DNA of 64,000 nt from Lindgomyces ingoldianus (taxonomy: Eukaryota > Ascomycota > Dothideomycetes > Pleosporales > Lindgomycetaceae). Shown here one piece after another: positions 11,709 to 23,757 of the stretch. Numbering within the stretch: position 1 is the first letter of the stretch; each line of letters opens with the position of its first letter. The notes beneath the pieces were generated by a model. It ran no database searches. It was not told the DNA's origin and worked only from the letters and a program-made list of their open reading frames with translations. The stretch covers positions 1,427,889-1,491,888 of the forward strand of contig NW_022985172.1 of the NCBI RefSeq assembly GCF_010093535.1. The letters are read 5' to 3'. Made by a program: the position numbers and the translations under genes.

Positions 11709-12549
11709 ATGTCTCGAGCCTTAACAAAGAATGAAGCACAGCAGCAGCAGGTGCAGCAACAGCGGCATTATCAGAGAGAGGTAGAGACGCAGGAACATCA
11801 TGCCAGTGCTCAGGCTTCGGTATGGGAGATTAATTTTTCGGGTTTCCCAATCCCATATTCCCCTATTTCCATTCTTAGACAACGTGCATTATCATTCTAG
11901 CAAACTCTGAGGTCATGAATCCATCTTCGAGTTTTCGGTGCTATCCCATCATTCTTTTCTCCTCTCGACATAAACCTTCAAACTTCTTGCACCTTCTTCT
12001 ACTCCCTCTTGCCCCCACTTTGTAAACCCTATCAGCCACATATCCAATATGATCGTTCCCACAGCCTCCTAACTCGATGATTCTAGGCCGGTCTAAACCT
12101 CAACATATTCGGCGCTCTCTCCGGTGCCTTCTCTTCGAAATCCAAGAAAACCACACACCAAAACGCCGACGGATCATCAGAGAGCGTGGAAGATAGATAC
12201 GAGAACGGTAAACATGGTCCCCCGTACTTAAAAAAAACCCTACTCCATCCCCAAAACGCTCTTCCCTCCCCAAAGCTCCCATCCCCCAAAACTTAACATT
12301 CGCTTTTCTCCCTCGTTCTTCTCCCCTGTCCAACCCCCCTGCCGCAGCGGTCTGAAGAGGCTGATTTTATTCCTAGGTGTTGCAAACGGCTCTTTCGTAG
12401 GACACGGCCAAGCCTACGCCCAAGGCTCTGCTGTCGAAGGCACTCGAAAGCAGAAAGTGCGAGAGCTGGAGCAAGGACAGCAGAGACAGCAGGCACGGCA
12501 GATTAAGGGGAAGAAGGAGGTTGTAGATCATTTGGGTATTGAGGGATGA
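11709..12549 (+). CDS. small three-exon protein of unknown function
   Basis: Not recognised, but the gene model is strong. Exons 11709-11819, 12087-12207 and 12377-12549 join to 134 residues. Intron 1 (267 bp, GTATGG, branch CTAAC, CTAG) and intron 2 (169 bp, GTAAAC, CTAG) both restore the frame exactly (phases 0 and 1). The N-terminus is rich in Gln (KNEAQQQQVQQQRHYQ). Exon 2 carries a short Gly/Leu/Phe stretch (NLNIFGALSGAFSSKSKK), and the C-terminus is basic and rich in Gln (RKQKVRELEQGQQRQQARQI). There is no signal peptide or clear membrane segment. It is convergent with MED13, 511 bp away. A (ATGAG)n run begins in its stop region. The protein is probably soluble and partly disordered; no function is inferred. 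Confidence 0.7.
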
Positions 12550-12563
12550 GATGAGATGAGATA
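12547..12563. repeat. (ATGAG)n microsatellite
   Basis: About three pentamer units starting at the stop codon of the small three-exon gene. Confidence 0.6.
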
Positions 12564-13060
12564 GTAGTTGTGTTTAGATTGTAATGACTTCTAGGGAGGG
12601 ATTTGAGTGAGTGATTTGGTAAGTAATGCAGGGTGTAATGTCAAAACAGAGGGTGCAGTATTGTAGATGACAATCTGAACTCGCTTTTTTATGGCGTCAA
12701 ATCCAAAGATTGCCAGGCGTGCGTGGTACTGCGAGCATTGATACGACAATAGAGGCTGGTATGACTAGGCAACCTCGTCTTGATTCTCTCCGTGCTACGC
12801 AATACACAGAACACAGAACGGAACGCTCAGCTCAGAAACGTCCCACGACGGTTATCGAACGCCATGCTTCCATTTCACGTCATGTCATGCAATTCCGCAC
12901 CATACCATAGCATATCCAAACACCGGTTCAAATCCAACCCAGATCAATCCCAAAAACAGAAACCAAAACACCTAATCCCAATCCTGAACCCCAAGCTTTA
13001 ATCTAAACAATTCCAATTCCAAGCCAAAAACTCCTTTACTCCCATCTACTACTCCCCAAA

Positions 13061-16000
13061 CTACTGCAAGCACTTTACTACGCCCCCCACGCCCCTCATC
13101 GCAGCCCCCACATGCCACGGCACGGTCCCTCCCCTCGTGCCCCTCATTCCCTTCAATCTGGCCAACAGCCCCAACGCCCGAAACTGTGCCAACACTTCCT
13201 TCAGCAGATTCTCGGCCGTAGCGCGACTCTGTGCCGTAGGCGTCCACATTAAACTCGTACTACTCCTCTCAGGTATGCCTGCTCCAGAGGTATTCGGTGG
13301 ATTGGAGTTAAGATGAGGGTTAGAGGTGTTGGATGTGAGGTTAGTGCCACCAGGACTTACGCCCTCGGCGCCACTAGCGCTAGGCGGAAACGGGGACTGC
13401 GCAGCGCGTGTACTACCGACAGCGCCGACCCAGAGAATATTAACGCCCACAACAATCGGCCCGCGTTCCGGGTCCGGGATCTCCCCTCCCTGTGTAGTTC
13501 TTCTGGATGTGGAGTACGTCTCCCCTCGTTTGACGAGTAGTCCGCTGATAAGACATGGGCGGAATTCGACTGTAGAATTGGAGTTATGTAGGCGGTGGCT
13601 GAGGATAACACCCCAGCTTTCGTCCGTCACGTTGATGAGGCGCGCTTCCGGGTCGTTAGATGGGTCGTTTGTAGAGTCCGATGGTGTAGCTGCGGGCGTG
13701 AGGCCGGGGTGATCGGGAGAGAGACCCCCGGCGGCTTGTGGTGTGGATCCAGGTGTGTTTGAGCTAAGATGTTGTGCCGTTGCTGAATTCGCGTTACTAG
13801 TCAAAGAATTGGGCGTCGGTATCGTGGGTGTAAACCTCAGCGGAGGCTTCGTATCCACAGTCAGTAATGTTATAAACAGATTTAGTTGCGTAGGACACGA
13901 GGCCAAAAACACCCAAGTCTCTAGTTCTTCTCTTTCCATAACTCCTGCTTTGGCGATGCAGACACGCCACGTCACTCTCCTTGCCTGCAAGATCTCAACA
14001 GTCGTTTGCCATATTTCCTTTGCGATTTCGCCGAACACACGTGTGCCGAGGTTGTATGAGACCACGGCTTGCGATTTCCCACAGCTGTCGGTCCATGCAG
14101 CTGTGATCCAGGTCCCGTCGAGACTGATGGCATATCCAAGATGAATATACGAGTTCTCGCGGAGAAGATCTTGTGGCGGCTCAGCATTCAACTTGAAGGG
14201 AATGGTTCGGGGTATAGCTTCTTCGAGCTGGAAGGACGGGGCCGTGTAGATGGTGAGGGGAGTCTTGTCTTCGCTGGGGGCGCTTGGCGGACAGCGGTCG
14301 TAAACCTCGCGCGCAAGGCTGGTGTATGTACTGGAATCCAGGACAACTGGTACATCGAAGGATGCAATGTACTTAATCGGAATGATTTGGAGAACGAGAT
14401 CGGGCTTTGGCGGAAGCTCAGATCCAGGTCTACTAGCTGAGACTTGGCCATATGCTTGGAATAAGGACCAAAAGGCAGAGCAGAGCTCCCACAAAGCGGA
14501 TGGGCTCTCGAAAGGGTCTATCATGTAGATGACGAAAGCATTAATCTTTTGATGCCCCTTCTCTCTCATCTGTGCATGCTTGACGGCAAGAAGTTTTCCA
14601 AGCTGGGTGCATGTCTCACGTAGGACTCTGAAAGCAGCGCGCGCTGATGTTGGTCCGTTGATTGTGCAAGGCACAAGTCCCCCCTCATACTCCGGTACTG
14701 TTTGGATCCTGGTATGATTCCCAAACTTGCAGCTTTCGTATGCAATCTGAATGTTGACGAGGAAGCTCTCCAGACAGGATGTTAAGGAATGGCTTTGGGG
14801 ATAAATGCAGAAAGCAACAACGTTCTTGGCCGGATTGCATGGAGCCAGCCCCAGAGGTTCCCAAAATGAAAGAGCTGGAGGCAGAAGGTCCCATAGGGTA
14901 TCAGCGCGGCGGACTCTTATATGAGGAGAGGGTATTTGGTAGATGAGATGGCCTGGTGACGCTGATCCATCTGTCTGCGCATTCATTCTGCGTGGTGCAG
15001 GTCTTGGCTGCCCCTTAGATTGCTGCGGAAGATCAGGGAAGACATCCTGGACAGATGCCAGACTCAGGACATTGCAATCGGCAGCTTTGGGGAAAATGGT
15101 CTTGACAACAGCGGTTGCTTTCGTTTCTGAACAAGTTCGATCGAGGTGGGGTGTAGTGTCGGTGGAACTCCCCTCATGAAGAATATCCAGCGTGGCTGAA
15201 ACAATCTGATCGGTGACTATCTGAGCCACGGCTATGCTATCCTTAGGGCTCAGTGGCTTCTCGTCGGGAAAGTCGGCTTGTAAATCAGGCTGAGATGTGG
15301 GCGTATCTGGCATGGAGGGAATTATAGGAGAGAACGCAGGGACATCATTGCGGGCGACTGCCAGCGGCAACTCAGCTGGAGCCGGTACGTATGCTAGGCA
15401 CCAGTCTGAGGGATTCGGTTCGAACCACGCCAAACAGCTCTCATCGGTTTGGAGGCTAGCAATATCCTGCATATCTCCCCCAAATGACTCGGCAAATGAA
15501 GTGGCTGACATGGGAGTGGCATCCCCATCCGTGGGTAATTTTCTCTTCCCTGGAAAATAGAGACCGGCGGATAGTGGCTCAGGCGCAGTAGAAACCATAT
15601 CCTCGGGCTCATCTTCGGGCGTGGATGGCGTCTCACTCGACGAGTCTGAGAGATCACTTTCATCCAGGACTACCGTCTTCAGTTCCACAATGCTTTTCGC
15701 CGAGGCCATGCCAATGGCATGGCGAAGTTTGGTGAGCAATGGGAGTTCCCTAAGGCTAGCAGGACGTTTTGTTGGCTCTTTCGAAACACTGGTTTCTTTG
15801 GGCTTTCTGAGAGGGAAGCTGAACCGGCCCTCGTGGTATTTCGCATCTGAGAGACTCATCTTGCGATTGAAACTTACTGGGTCGAAGATACTGTCCCTAT
15901 GCCGACTAGTGATTTGTTGTTTCGGAGTCTGGAATCTAAGTTTCTCCTTGGGAGACGGCAGTAGTTTTTGCTGAACAAGATGCGGACTGAGTGGAGGGCT

Positions 16001-18168
16001 GGGTTCGAGTTTCACTGATATGATAGAAGGGTCGGTAGATTGCGTAGGTTGTGAAATGGGTTGCTCAGCTTGGGCCCCGGGTTGGGGGGCTTGTTCATCG
16101 GCCTGCGTTTCGATTTTCACTTGGCTGTTGGGCTGATTGGAAGGACGGGGCGCTGCGGCAAGAGCATCATCGAGCGCAGTCATTGGATCCGACATTTCCT
16201 CTTTAATGTCGGCATCGGGCAAAGACGATGTTTCGGGGTCCTTTCCGGCCTTCTCTTGGGATGGGGGTTTGCTATCCGGCGCTGCCGAGCTACCCAACAT
16301 ATCCACGTCTTCATTCTCATCCGGCTCGTCAAAGAAATTGAAGTCGGCATCTGTAATGTCGTTGCCACCAAACCCATCCTCGTCCAAATCTTCGAAAAGA
16401 TCATCGTTTCCGCCGTGAAGCGTAGAACTAAACGGGTCGAACGGTAGCGGGAGCTCGGGTGAGGCCACAGGAAGCTGCTGTGTATCTGTGGGGATATGGT
16501 CGTGTGGACCGGAGAGGTTTATAGCTGGATTGCTACCGCTGGGAACTAGGATAGTATTGGGAGCAGCTCCTGGAATAGCAGCATTATCGCTGCTTGGCAT
16601 TCCTACACCAGGAGCCACACCGTCTGGGGGTGTCGGGTACACGCCGCTAACGGCCTGTAAGTCGCCATATGTACCCGTTCGAGAATTCAAAGGTGATGAG
16701 GGAAGCAGGCCATGACTGTCACCTTTTAGTTGGGCAGCCTCTTCTTCGGCCTTTTGAGCTTTGCGACGAGCTTCGAGAGCTTTGTCCCTTTCCGGTTTGC
16801 CCATGAACCATTGTTGAGCAACGTCTATTGGATCTCGAAAGCCGCTTGAATAATTTGTTTCATACCAATCAAGGGTGGTGTCTTTCTGCGGTATCCGGGC
16901 GGTATCCGGGACATCTCCAGCACTGGACAGCTCGTCATAGAAGAAGCAAAGCGCTCGTGGCCATAACACCTCTCTTGCTTGTCCTCCGGGAGCGGGACTC
17001 GACGCTGCGAATTGATTTGAACGTGCGATGCGGATTTTCACCCATGACGTCTTTTCCTCCAAGTCTGGTATTGAATAACCCTTCCATTTCAACCAGCGCG
17101 TGACCAAGGACTTCCACCGTTCAATGCTTTGCTCCACCGGACCAATTCTGACGCGCTTCCGTTGCCCTCGTTGGCTGACATCTTCCGCGGCAACATCTGG
17201 AAAGCTCTCAAAGCCGACAATTTTGGCCAGGAGACCATTGGGGGCCACACGCACGCATCTCCCAACAAACTGCTTCTGCGCCTCTTCGGAATTGATTCCA
17301 TCCAAACGGTGAATTTCAGCCTTCGACACGGAGAAGATAGATATAACGAGCGTGCCTGAACTCGTCCAGTACACGTTGACGTTAGTTAGGCAGAAGGGCA
17401 TGCCTGAAGAGTTAGATGGGTCTTGATCAGGGTCTTGCTGGGCTGCGGGCATCGATAGCAATGTTCTATAATTCAGAGCGATCGCCTTGTGATCCCTCAC
17501 CATATAGAAAGATATCAAAGCAACGACAGAAGACGTGAACAGCTCATAAATAGCATAACTATCATGTTGCAGCTGCTGGTCCAACGGCTGGGCAGCCTGG
17601 GGGGTGCCCTGAGCTCCACGCCCATTTCCGCCCAGAAAGCCCGGCCCTTTCAGCGCGCCTGGAGTTAATGGAGAATTCGAAGAAGGGGTGCTTGAAGTGA
17701 CGTTGCGCATGGGAGGGCGGGCTAGCTCGGAAGCTTTCATCACACCCGATTGCTCCGCTGAGGGATGATTAGTTAGGGAAAGCGTAGATGGGGGGTACTG
17801 CCCACCTTGGAAGTCGTATCCTGGTAGGACAGGAAGAGCGAGGGGCGTTTGGCCGGCCTTGTCGGCGGTAGTGGCGCGGAAGAACCACAGCAGCGATTTG
17901 GATGCATCTTGAACGACCAAATGCTGACCCTGCCTGAACTCTGCCTCGACCGCATGCAAGTCCTCAGCCGGGCTTCTATCGACTAGGCTCGGCGAGGCAT
18001 CTGTATTTCGGGTAACTGAAAAGGCTTGAAATGCGACTGCCTCGAAGTCTCCCTGACGGACGTTGTTAGCAGGATGCAGCGCGTAGAATGCAGGCGCGAC
18101 CGGGACGGGAGGGGGCGAGAACGTACGATAGCTTGCGCATTCGTTATGCAGGTCTTGAGAAATTCCAT
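13061..18168 (-). CDS. MED13: Mediator complex subunit 13
   Basis: Subunit of the Mediator kinase module (CDK8-cyclin C-MED12-MED13), which represses or modulates RNA polymerase II transcription. The start is a 14-codon first exon, 18127-18168 (MEFLKTCITNAQAI). Intron 18053-18126 (74 bp, GTACGT...CAG) leads into the large exon 13061-18052, which begins GDFEAVAFQAFSV. This gives 1677 residues. The large frame is open further upstream, but that extension is low-complexity and is rejected. The N-terminal MED13 domain is followed by a long Pro/Ser/Asp/Glu-rich disordered middle. The conserved C-terminal MID/PIWI-like half begins at about residue 1130 (LVPCTINGPTSARAAFRVL, FVIYMIDPFESPSALWEL, PDLVLQIIPIKYIAS, and YAISLDGTWITAAWTDSCG near residue 1320). 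The length suits the family. It diverges from ENP2 across 623 bp. Confidence 0.9.
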
Positions 18169-18791
18169 TCCAGAGGAGGGTCCACTCTATGGAACGCTCA
18201 AGTGGTACTGTCGTCGAAAATGCACGCCGGACACTGCGCTGTGAATCTTCATCAACCGCGCTCTTTCTGGTGCGCGACGCGACGAGCGAAGCTAGGGGAC
18301 GATGCGCGGGATGGCAAGGGCCGGCGACGTCGTGGGCGTGTTTATGAAGGACGCATGGCAGGATGGGGAGGTGGTGGAGGAGGAGGGTCGCCGTTGGAGC
18401 ATATTGTTCAACCTGCTCAACCCGACGGCAGATGGGGGGGGGGAGGGTGGCTCGGGAGCCCAAGCGCAGCCCAGGGACAGGGAACAGCCTCGCGGGTTGG
18501 GTGCCGGGCGCGATAAATGTACGGCGCCGTGGTGTGGGCGAGAACGCGGCGGGAAGGTGCGTTCCAGGCACAGGGTCGAAGCCTGAGGTGTTGTGGAGCG
18601 GTGCAGGCGAAAGCAGAGCAGGCAGCCCACGCGTGGTGGTCGGCAGTCGGCGGTTCGGGGGCGGTGTCGACAATTCATCTCAGCCCTACCCGACCCGGCC
18701 CCAGAGAAACTTTTATTCAAAATTTCACTTTTCACTTTTCACTTTTCACTTCATCAACGCATTTCCAAATGTGCCCCATGTCGCCGCCACG
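18169..18791. promoter_or_regulatory. divergent MED13/ENP2 intergenic region
   Basis: 623 bp between start codons, GC-rich with runs of G near 18430-18450. It contains the heptamer repeat listed separately close to the ENP2 start. Confidence 0.5.
18723..18751 (+). repeat. TTTTCAC heptamer tandem repeat in ENP2 leader/promoter
   Basis: Four units of a 7 bp repeat about 40-70 bp upstream of the ENP2 start codon. It is a pyrimidine-rich strand, as is common just upstream of fungal starts. Confidence 0.7.
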
Positions 18792-21138
18792 ATGAAGATT
18801 TCCAACCACGCGGCAGTGCCCGTCTACACCATCTCCGGCTCGAACACCGCCCGTCCACTTCCGGACTGGCTGATTCGGAAACGGAAGCGAAGCCTCAAGC
18901 AAGATCCCGAATTCGCCAACCGCGTCGAGCTCCTCCAGGACTTTGAGTTTGAGGAGGCCAGCTCCTGTGTGCGCGTGAGCGATGACGGCGACTGGGTGAT
19001 GAGCACAGGCGAGCTTATTCAGACCCAAACTGTAAAAATTGTTTCTAACCTGTCCAGGCACCTACAAGCCGCAAATCCACACCCATTATCTGCCTCACCT
19101 GTCCCTTTCCTTTGCCCGTCATACCAATTGCTTGAACGAGACGTTCCTTCTGCTTTCGTCTGACTACACCAAATCCCTCCATCTCCAGGCCGACCGCTTT
19201 CTCGAATTCCACACCGCTGGCGGACTGCACTATTCTACCCGCATTCCCCGCTATGGAAGGGACCTCATATACGACAGGCATTCCGCCGAGGCGCTTGTCC
19301 CAGCAGTCGGTGTCAACGGCGACGGATGCGGAGAAGTCTTCCGTCTCAACTTGGAGGTTGGCCGCTTCATGAAAGCATACGAAGTCGACGTGGGCAGCGA
19401 CGACCTCTTGACCACTAGCGTCGGCGCGCTCCAGGGCGGAATCAGTACAGGCAGCGTAAATACGGGCTCAATAGCAGAAGCCAGCCACAACCTCCTAGCC
19501 TTCGGGACCTCCCTCGGCAACGTAGAATTTTGGGACGCGCGATCTCGAAACCGCGTTGGGATCCTATCCGCACCCCACAACGTCATAGACGGCCGCTCCG
19601 AAATCACTGCCCTGCAATTCCACCGCTCGGGACTCGAACTCGCCACAGGAAACTCTAATGGCCTTGTCCACCTCTATGATTTACGATCTCCAGTCCCGCT
19701 ACTGAAGAGAGACCAAGGCTATGGTTTCCCCATCAAAAACATCATCTACCTAAACTCTGGCACTTCCTCCCGCGCGCAAACGTCCACCCCCAAAATACTC
19801 ACCTCCGACAAACGCATCATCAAGATCTGGGACCCTTCCACCGGCACGCCCTGGACATCCGTCGAACCAGCTGTCGACCTCAATCACGTAGAATGGTGTC
19901 GCGACAGCGGCATGCTGCTGACCGCCAACGAAGGGAAATCCCAACATGCATTCTTCATCCCACAGCTAGGCCCCGCGCCAAAATGGTGCGCCTTCCTGGA
20001 CAACATTGTTGAGGAAATGGCAGAGAGCCCCGACGACCCCAATGCCTTTGGTGGGGGGGCAGCTTCTACTGTGGGTGAAGTCTATGACAACTTCAAATTC
20101 CTAACCGCACCACAACTCCGCCAATTAAATCTGGATCATCTAGTGGGCACGACGAGCCTTCTAAGGCCGTATATGCATGGGTATTTTGTTGCGCAGAAAT
20201 TGTACGAGGAGGCGAGGTTGATATCGAATCCGGATCTGTGGCACGAGCAGCGAGCGAAAAGCATACAGGAGAAAATCGCGAAAGAAAGGGAAAGTAGGAT
20301 CCGTGGGAATAAAAGTGTCAAGGTTAAGGTTAATAGGAGGCTTGCGGAGAAAATGCTGGAGCGGGAGGAGAAGAATGAGAGAAGGAGGGCGAGGCGAGTA
20401 TTGGAGAGAGGGGGGGATGACGATATGCTTGAGAGCGAGCATGCGCCGGCTGTTGGCGAGGCTGGCGTCGAAGGAGATGCAGAACCAGAAGGAAAGGAAG
20501 CCACTAGATCGACGGGGGGCGTCCTCAACGACCCTCGGTTCGCGCGCCTCTTCCAGGACGAAGACTTCGAGGTCGACGAAGCATCACACGAATTCCAGGC
20601 CATCAACCCAAGCACAAAGCTCCACATTCCAAAAGGCCTTACGGCCGTTGAGCAGGAGGCGTTGGACGATCCAAAGGACTCGAGTTCCGAAGACGACTCT
20701 TCCGCTGAAAGTGCCACCGAGCGGGCTAAAACACCTGCAAGAAAACAGCCTCTATCAGCAACAGCGCAAGTGCAAGACCCCTCCCGCATCTCCTCCTCCA
20801 ACTACAAGAAATCCGGACACAGACCCCAACACCCACACTCCCACACAAACGCAAACACCCGCGCGCCGGCCCCGCAAATGCGCGTCTCTTCGTCAACCCG
20901 TAAGCCTCAGCGCAGGCAGGATGCAACATTCGGATCTCGTGTCTCAAAACTCAAGGACAAGAAACCGGCTTCGGGGAGCAGTAACACGACTGTGGTTGGG
21001 GAACGAGAGATTACGTTTGTGCCAGCGAAGAAAACTAAGAGGTCGGTTGGGGGAGAGGACGCGGCTTCTGGGCAGGGGCAAAGACATAACCGGAAGGATA
21101 GACGGAGTGCGAGCGGGAATGTGTTTAGGAAGATGTGA
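18792..21138 (+). CDS. ENP2: ribosome biogenesis protein ENP2 (NOL10)
   Basis: Nucleolar WD-repeat protein needed for early 18S rRNA processing in the small-subunit processome. Exons 18792-19008 and 19058-21138 give 765 residues. The family sequence VMSTG-TYKPQIHTHYL is restored only if the intron is 19009-19057. It starts GCGAGC rather than GT, has a TCTAACC branch site and ends CAG, so it is a GC-AG intron. The N-terminal beta-propeller includes DLIYD, VNGDGCGEVFRLNLEVGRF and SDKRIIKIWDPSTG. The conserved C-terminal NUC153 motif lies near residue 564 (DPRFARLFQDEDFEVDE). A basic coiled-coil region (RRLAEKMLEREEKNERRRAR) lies between them. The tail is basic and suits a nucleolar protein. The ATG at 18792 begins MKISNHAAVPVYTISG, the family's usual start. 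Confidence 0.93.
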
Positions 21139-21835
21139 TGTAGATGTGCGGTAGAGTGAATGTGAATGTGAAATATGATACCCTCTTTATTCTAGATCAG
21201 ACGCTCTTGTGCCGTGTCTGCCTACTTGCCTGCCGAATCGTAAAGATCTCAGATTAGTCAGAAACCCCATCTCCAAAGGGCTACGAAACAGAAAGTGTAT
21301 GGGTCCCCAAGGTCAATTCCAAGTCATAACGCACAACCTTAAAACAAGGAGAACTGAAGCAACGAGCATCTCACATAGCTGACCAAGGGACGGAGAAAAA
21401 TATTGGTCTATTATGGGATCGGTAACAAGGCAACGACCGCATATGGCCGGACGCCGGGGAGAGTGACAGGCCTGCCATGATGTTTAGATAAATGTAGATA
21501 ACCGTCAAATCCAAATGCCCCGCGAAGCTGAAAAGAAGGATCAAAATGGGAGACGGGCAGGGGGGAGAAAATCTGCATCCGCCACCTCACCCTTAACCAC
21601 AGACGAATTACGTGCTTGTCATCACCATGTACACTACACGCAACAAACCTGCACAGACATCATCTCCTTTTGCAAGCCCTGATATCGAGAAAAGGTAACA
21701 AAGTTCAGGAGAAGACGTTGTCGTGCTGAGCTTGTCCCTCCTGCTTCCCTGCTCGCCCCTCTTCCTCTGACCTATGGTGGCTGATACAGACCAGACACCG
21801 TTACACATCGCATCATTGCCCCACAGTCGCAGCGC
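21139..21835. other. convergent intergenic region, ENP2 and cytochrome b5
   Basis: 697 bp shared 3' region of two convergent genes. No further gene is seen. Confidence 0.5.
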
Positions 21836-22649
21836 TCACTGGCTCTCCTGCTGTGATTGCAGATACTTGTACGCGCCGAAAGCAAGCACACCGCCGATGA
21901 GGATGATAGCATAGACACCAATACCCATGGAGGCCGAGTCGCTCGTTGTAACAGTCGAGCCTCCAGACTCGTATGTCTTTGGCTTAGGGTCACCCTCCTA
22001 TATTCTCACAGTCAGTAAGCACTCCAATGTATTAGACGAGACAATTATGTACGGTCCTGCGGCATTGGCTGTGGGAGCGGAATTGTTCCGAGGCTGGCCA
22101 AATGTAATCCTCCTGGGCCCTCGGCCGATTGGGCGGAGCAGCGTCGGAGGTGAGCAAGCCGAGGGTGAGAGTGATAACGGGAGACGGATGAGGATTGTGA
22201 GAGCGGGGATGAGGATGGAGATGGAGATGCAGTTAGAGATGGAGAACTCGCATGTACCTTGCGCTTCAGTTTGCCGACGAGTAGGCCGTCGAGGATCTCA
22301 CGGGCTTCGTCGCTGTGGCCCACGTCTTCGAAGGCTTCGGTTGCGTCCTGGCCGCCTACGTCGAGCAACACTTCTTCACCGCCACTGCATCGGAGTTAGC
22401 GGCTAGTACAGCAACTCACACAACGAATAGGTGGCAAGGGAATTGGGAAGCAGCGTTGGGTATCCACCCCACAATGGGGCTTCCGGGAGAATTTATGGAG
22501 CGAAGGGGGGGCCAGGCAGTTGTCACCACGTACGGATGCTCGTCAATGAAGCTCGACGCATTGTAGACCTTGTCATGAATAACAACGAAGAGATCCTTCT
22601 TAGTAGCATGCTCTGAGACATCGGAGTACGTATATTCCTTGTCGGCCAT
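21836..22649 (-). CDS. CYB5: cytochrome b5, tail-anchored
   Basis: Haem electron carrier of the ER membrane, serving lipid desaturases and sterol enzymes. CDS = complement(21836..21997, 22258..22384, 22534..22649), 134 residues. Introns 22385-22533 (149 bp, GTACGT...GCAG) and 21998-22257 (260 bp, GTACAT...TATAG) both keep the frame. Exon 1 gives [20 protein letters not shown] and ends in the middle of the haem-ligand motif HPGG. Exon 2 completes [17 protein letters not shown] and carries the second haem His in VGHSDEARE. Exon 3 supplies a linker, a hydrophobic C-terminal anchor ([19 protein letters not shown]) and the short tail [10 protein letters not shown]. The layout is that of ER cytochrome b5. 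The second intron splits the soluble domain from its anchor. Confidence 0.93.
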
Positions 22650-23757
22650 TGTGTCTCAAATTATCGTCCCTTAACTTGGGGTTGTTATTGTCGGTCAAAA
22701 ACTTTGCAAGCGAGAGGCGGTGTAGAGGCAGACAGTAGCGTAGCGGGAGCTGGACGGCGCGGAGGGACGAGGTGAGGTGAGGGTGGAGAGGAGGCAGGAG
22801 GGTGAGATGGAGGAAAAGGTGTTGATAGTTTAGCAGGTGTTGAGGGTTCGGTAACAGACAATTCAGACGGTCTGATACGGTGCCGTGTCGAACCACCGAG
22901 AATATGCCGGAGTTCCCGAATGGGAAAGTAAGACCCTGATTCGTGTGGGGGAGGGGAGGGGGGGAGACTGGAGGAGAACTTTTACAGCGGGGGTTGTGCG
23001 CAACGGTTCGAGACTGCGAATACGTTTGAAGACACGTTGCTCTCTTTAAACATTCATTCCCCCACCACTGGGTTTTCTTCACGGGAATGTGGTAGTCATA
23101 CGTGCCGGATTTCAACTACTCCGTGGAACCCGCGCATCACCGAAGTTACACAGGCGTCGGGTATCATCACCCACTTTTCCCTGTGACGCATTTAGGCCTC
23201 ACGGCATGTCTGTCTGCATCGAATGATCTAGTTGAGAAATACCTACTCCGCGTCCCGGCCGTTTGCAGCCAGATGTCGTCCACATGAGTGTGCGGGGAAG
23301 GCCGGCAGTGGGTAGTTGACACCCCGAATCATCTCCGATGTTGAGTGAACGGCTTCAGGGTCCGGCAGCCCTCTGATACAGCATGCTATCGCAAAACTTG
23401 GAACATAGTTAGGGTGGAGTTTGTCTGTTGGACTGTTTGCTGGAAATGGGTAGATTTTCGATAGGATACAGGATTTTGTTGTACTAAATTACCTCTGCCA
23501 TGTTCTACGTTGGGTGGCAAGATACAGTACAGCGAAAGGGAACTTGTGATGCTATGATGATTCTAATTTATACAGCCCCGAAGTATCACATAACACCTAG
23601 AATGCAGTTTGACGACGTTCACCGCCCGGGGAGAATAGACCTAGTTACAACCTGCACAACGCCTAGCTATGCAACCTAATTTAATACTCATGACTTCTGA
23701 TCCAGGTAGAAATGCAATTCAAATGTCCTGCATCCTTGTTCAAATAATTTACCTTCG
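22650..23757. other. intergenic, cytochrome b5 promoter side
   Basis: The first 300 bp upstream of cytochrome b5 are purine-rich on the plus strand, which is pyrimidine-rich on the coding strand and usual for fungal promoters. No gene is supported. Confidence 0.5.

Noticed and set aside
12920..12945. tRNA B-box-like GGTTCAAATCC
   Set aside because: No A box and no cloverleaf can be drawn upstream.
13313..17400. Numerous plus-strand frames opposite MED13
   Set aside because: Antisense shadows of a long GC-balanced coding region.
18169..18673. Upstream extension of the MED13 frame
   Set aside because: The extension is low-complexity and overlaps the promoter. A 14-codon first exon at 18127-18168 plus a 74 bp intron gives the expected N-terminus.
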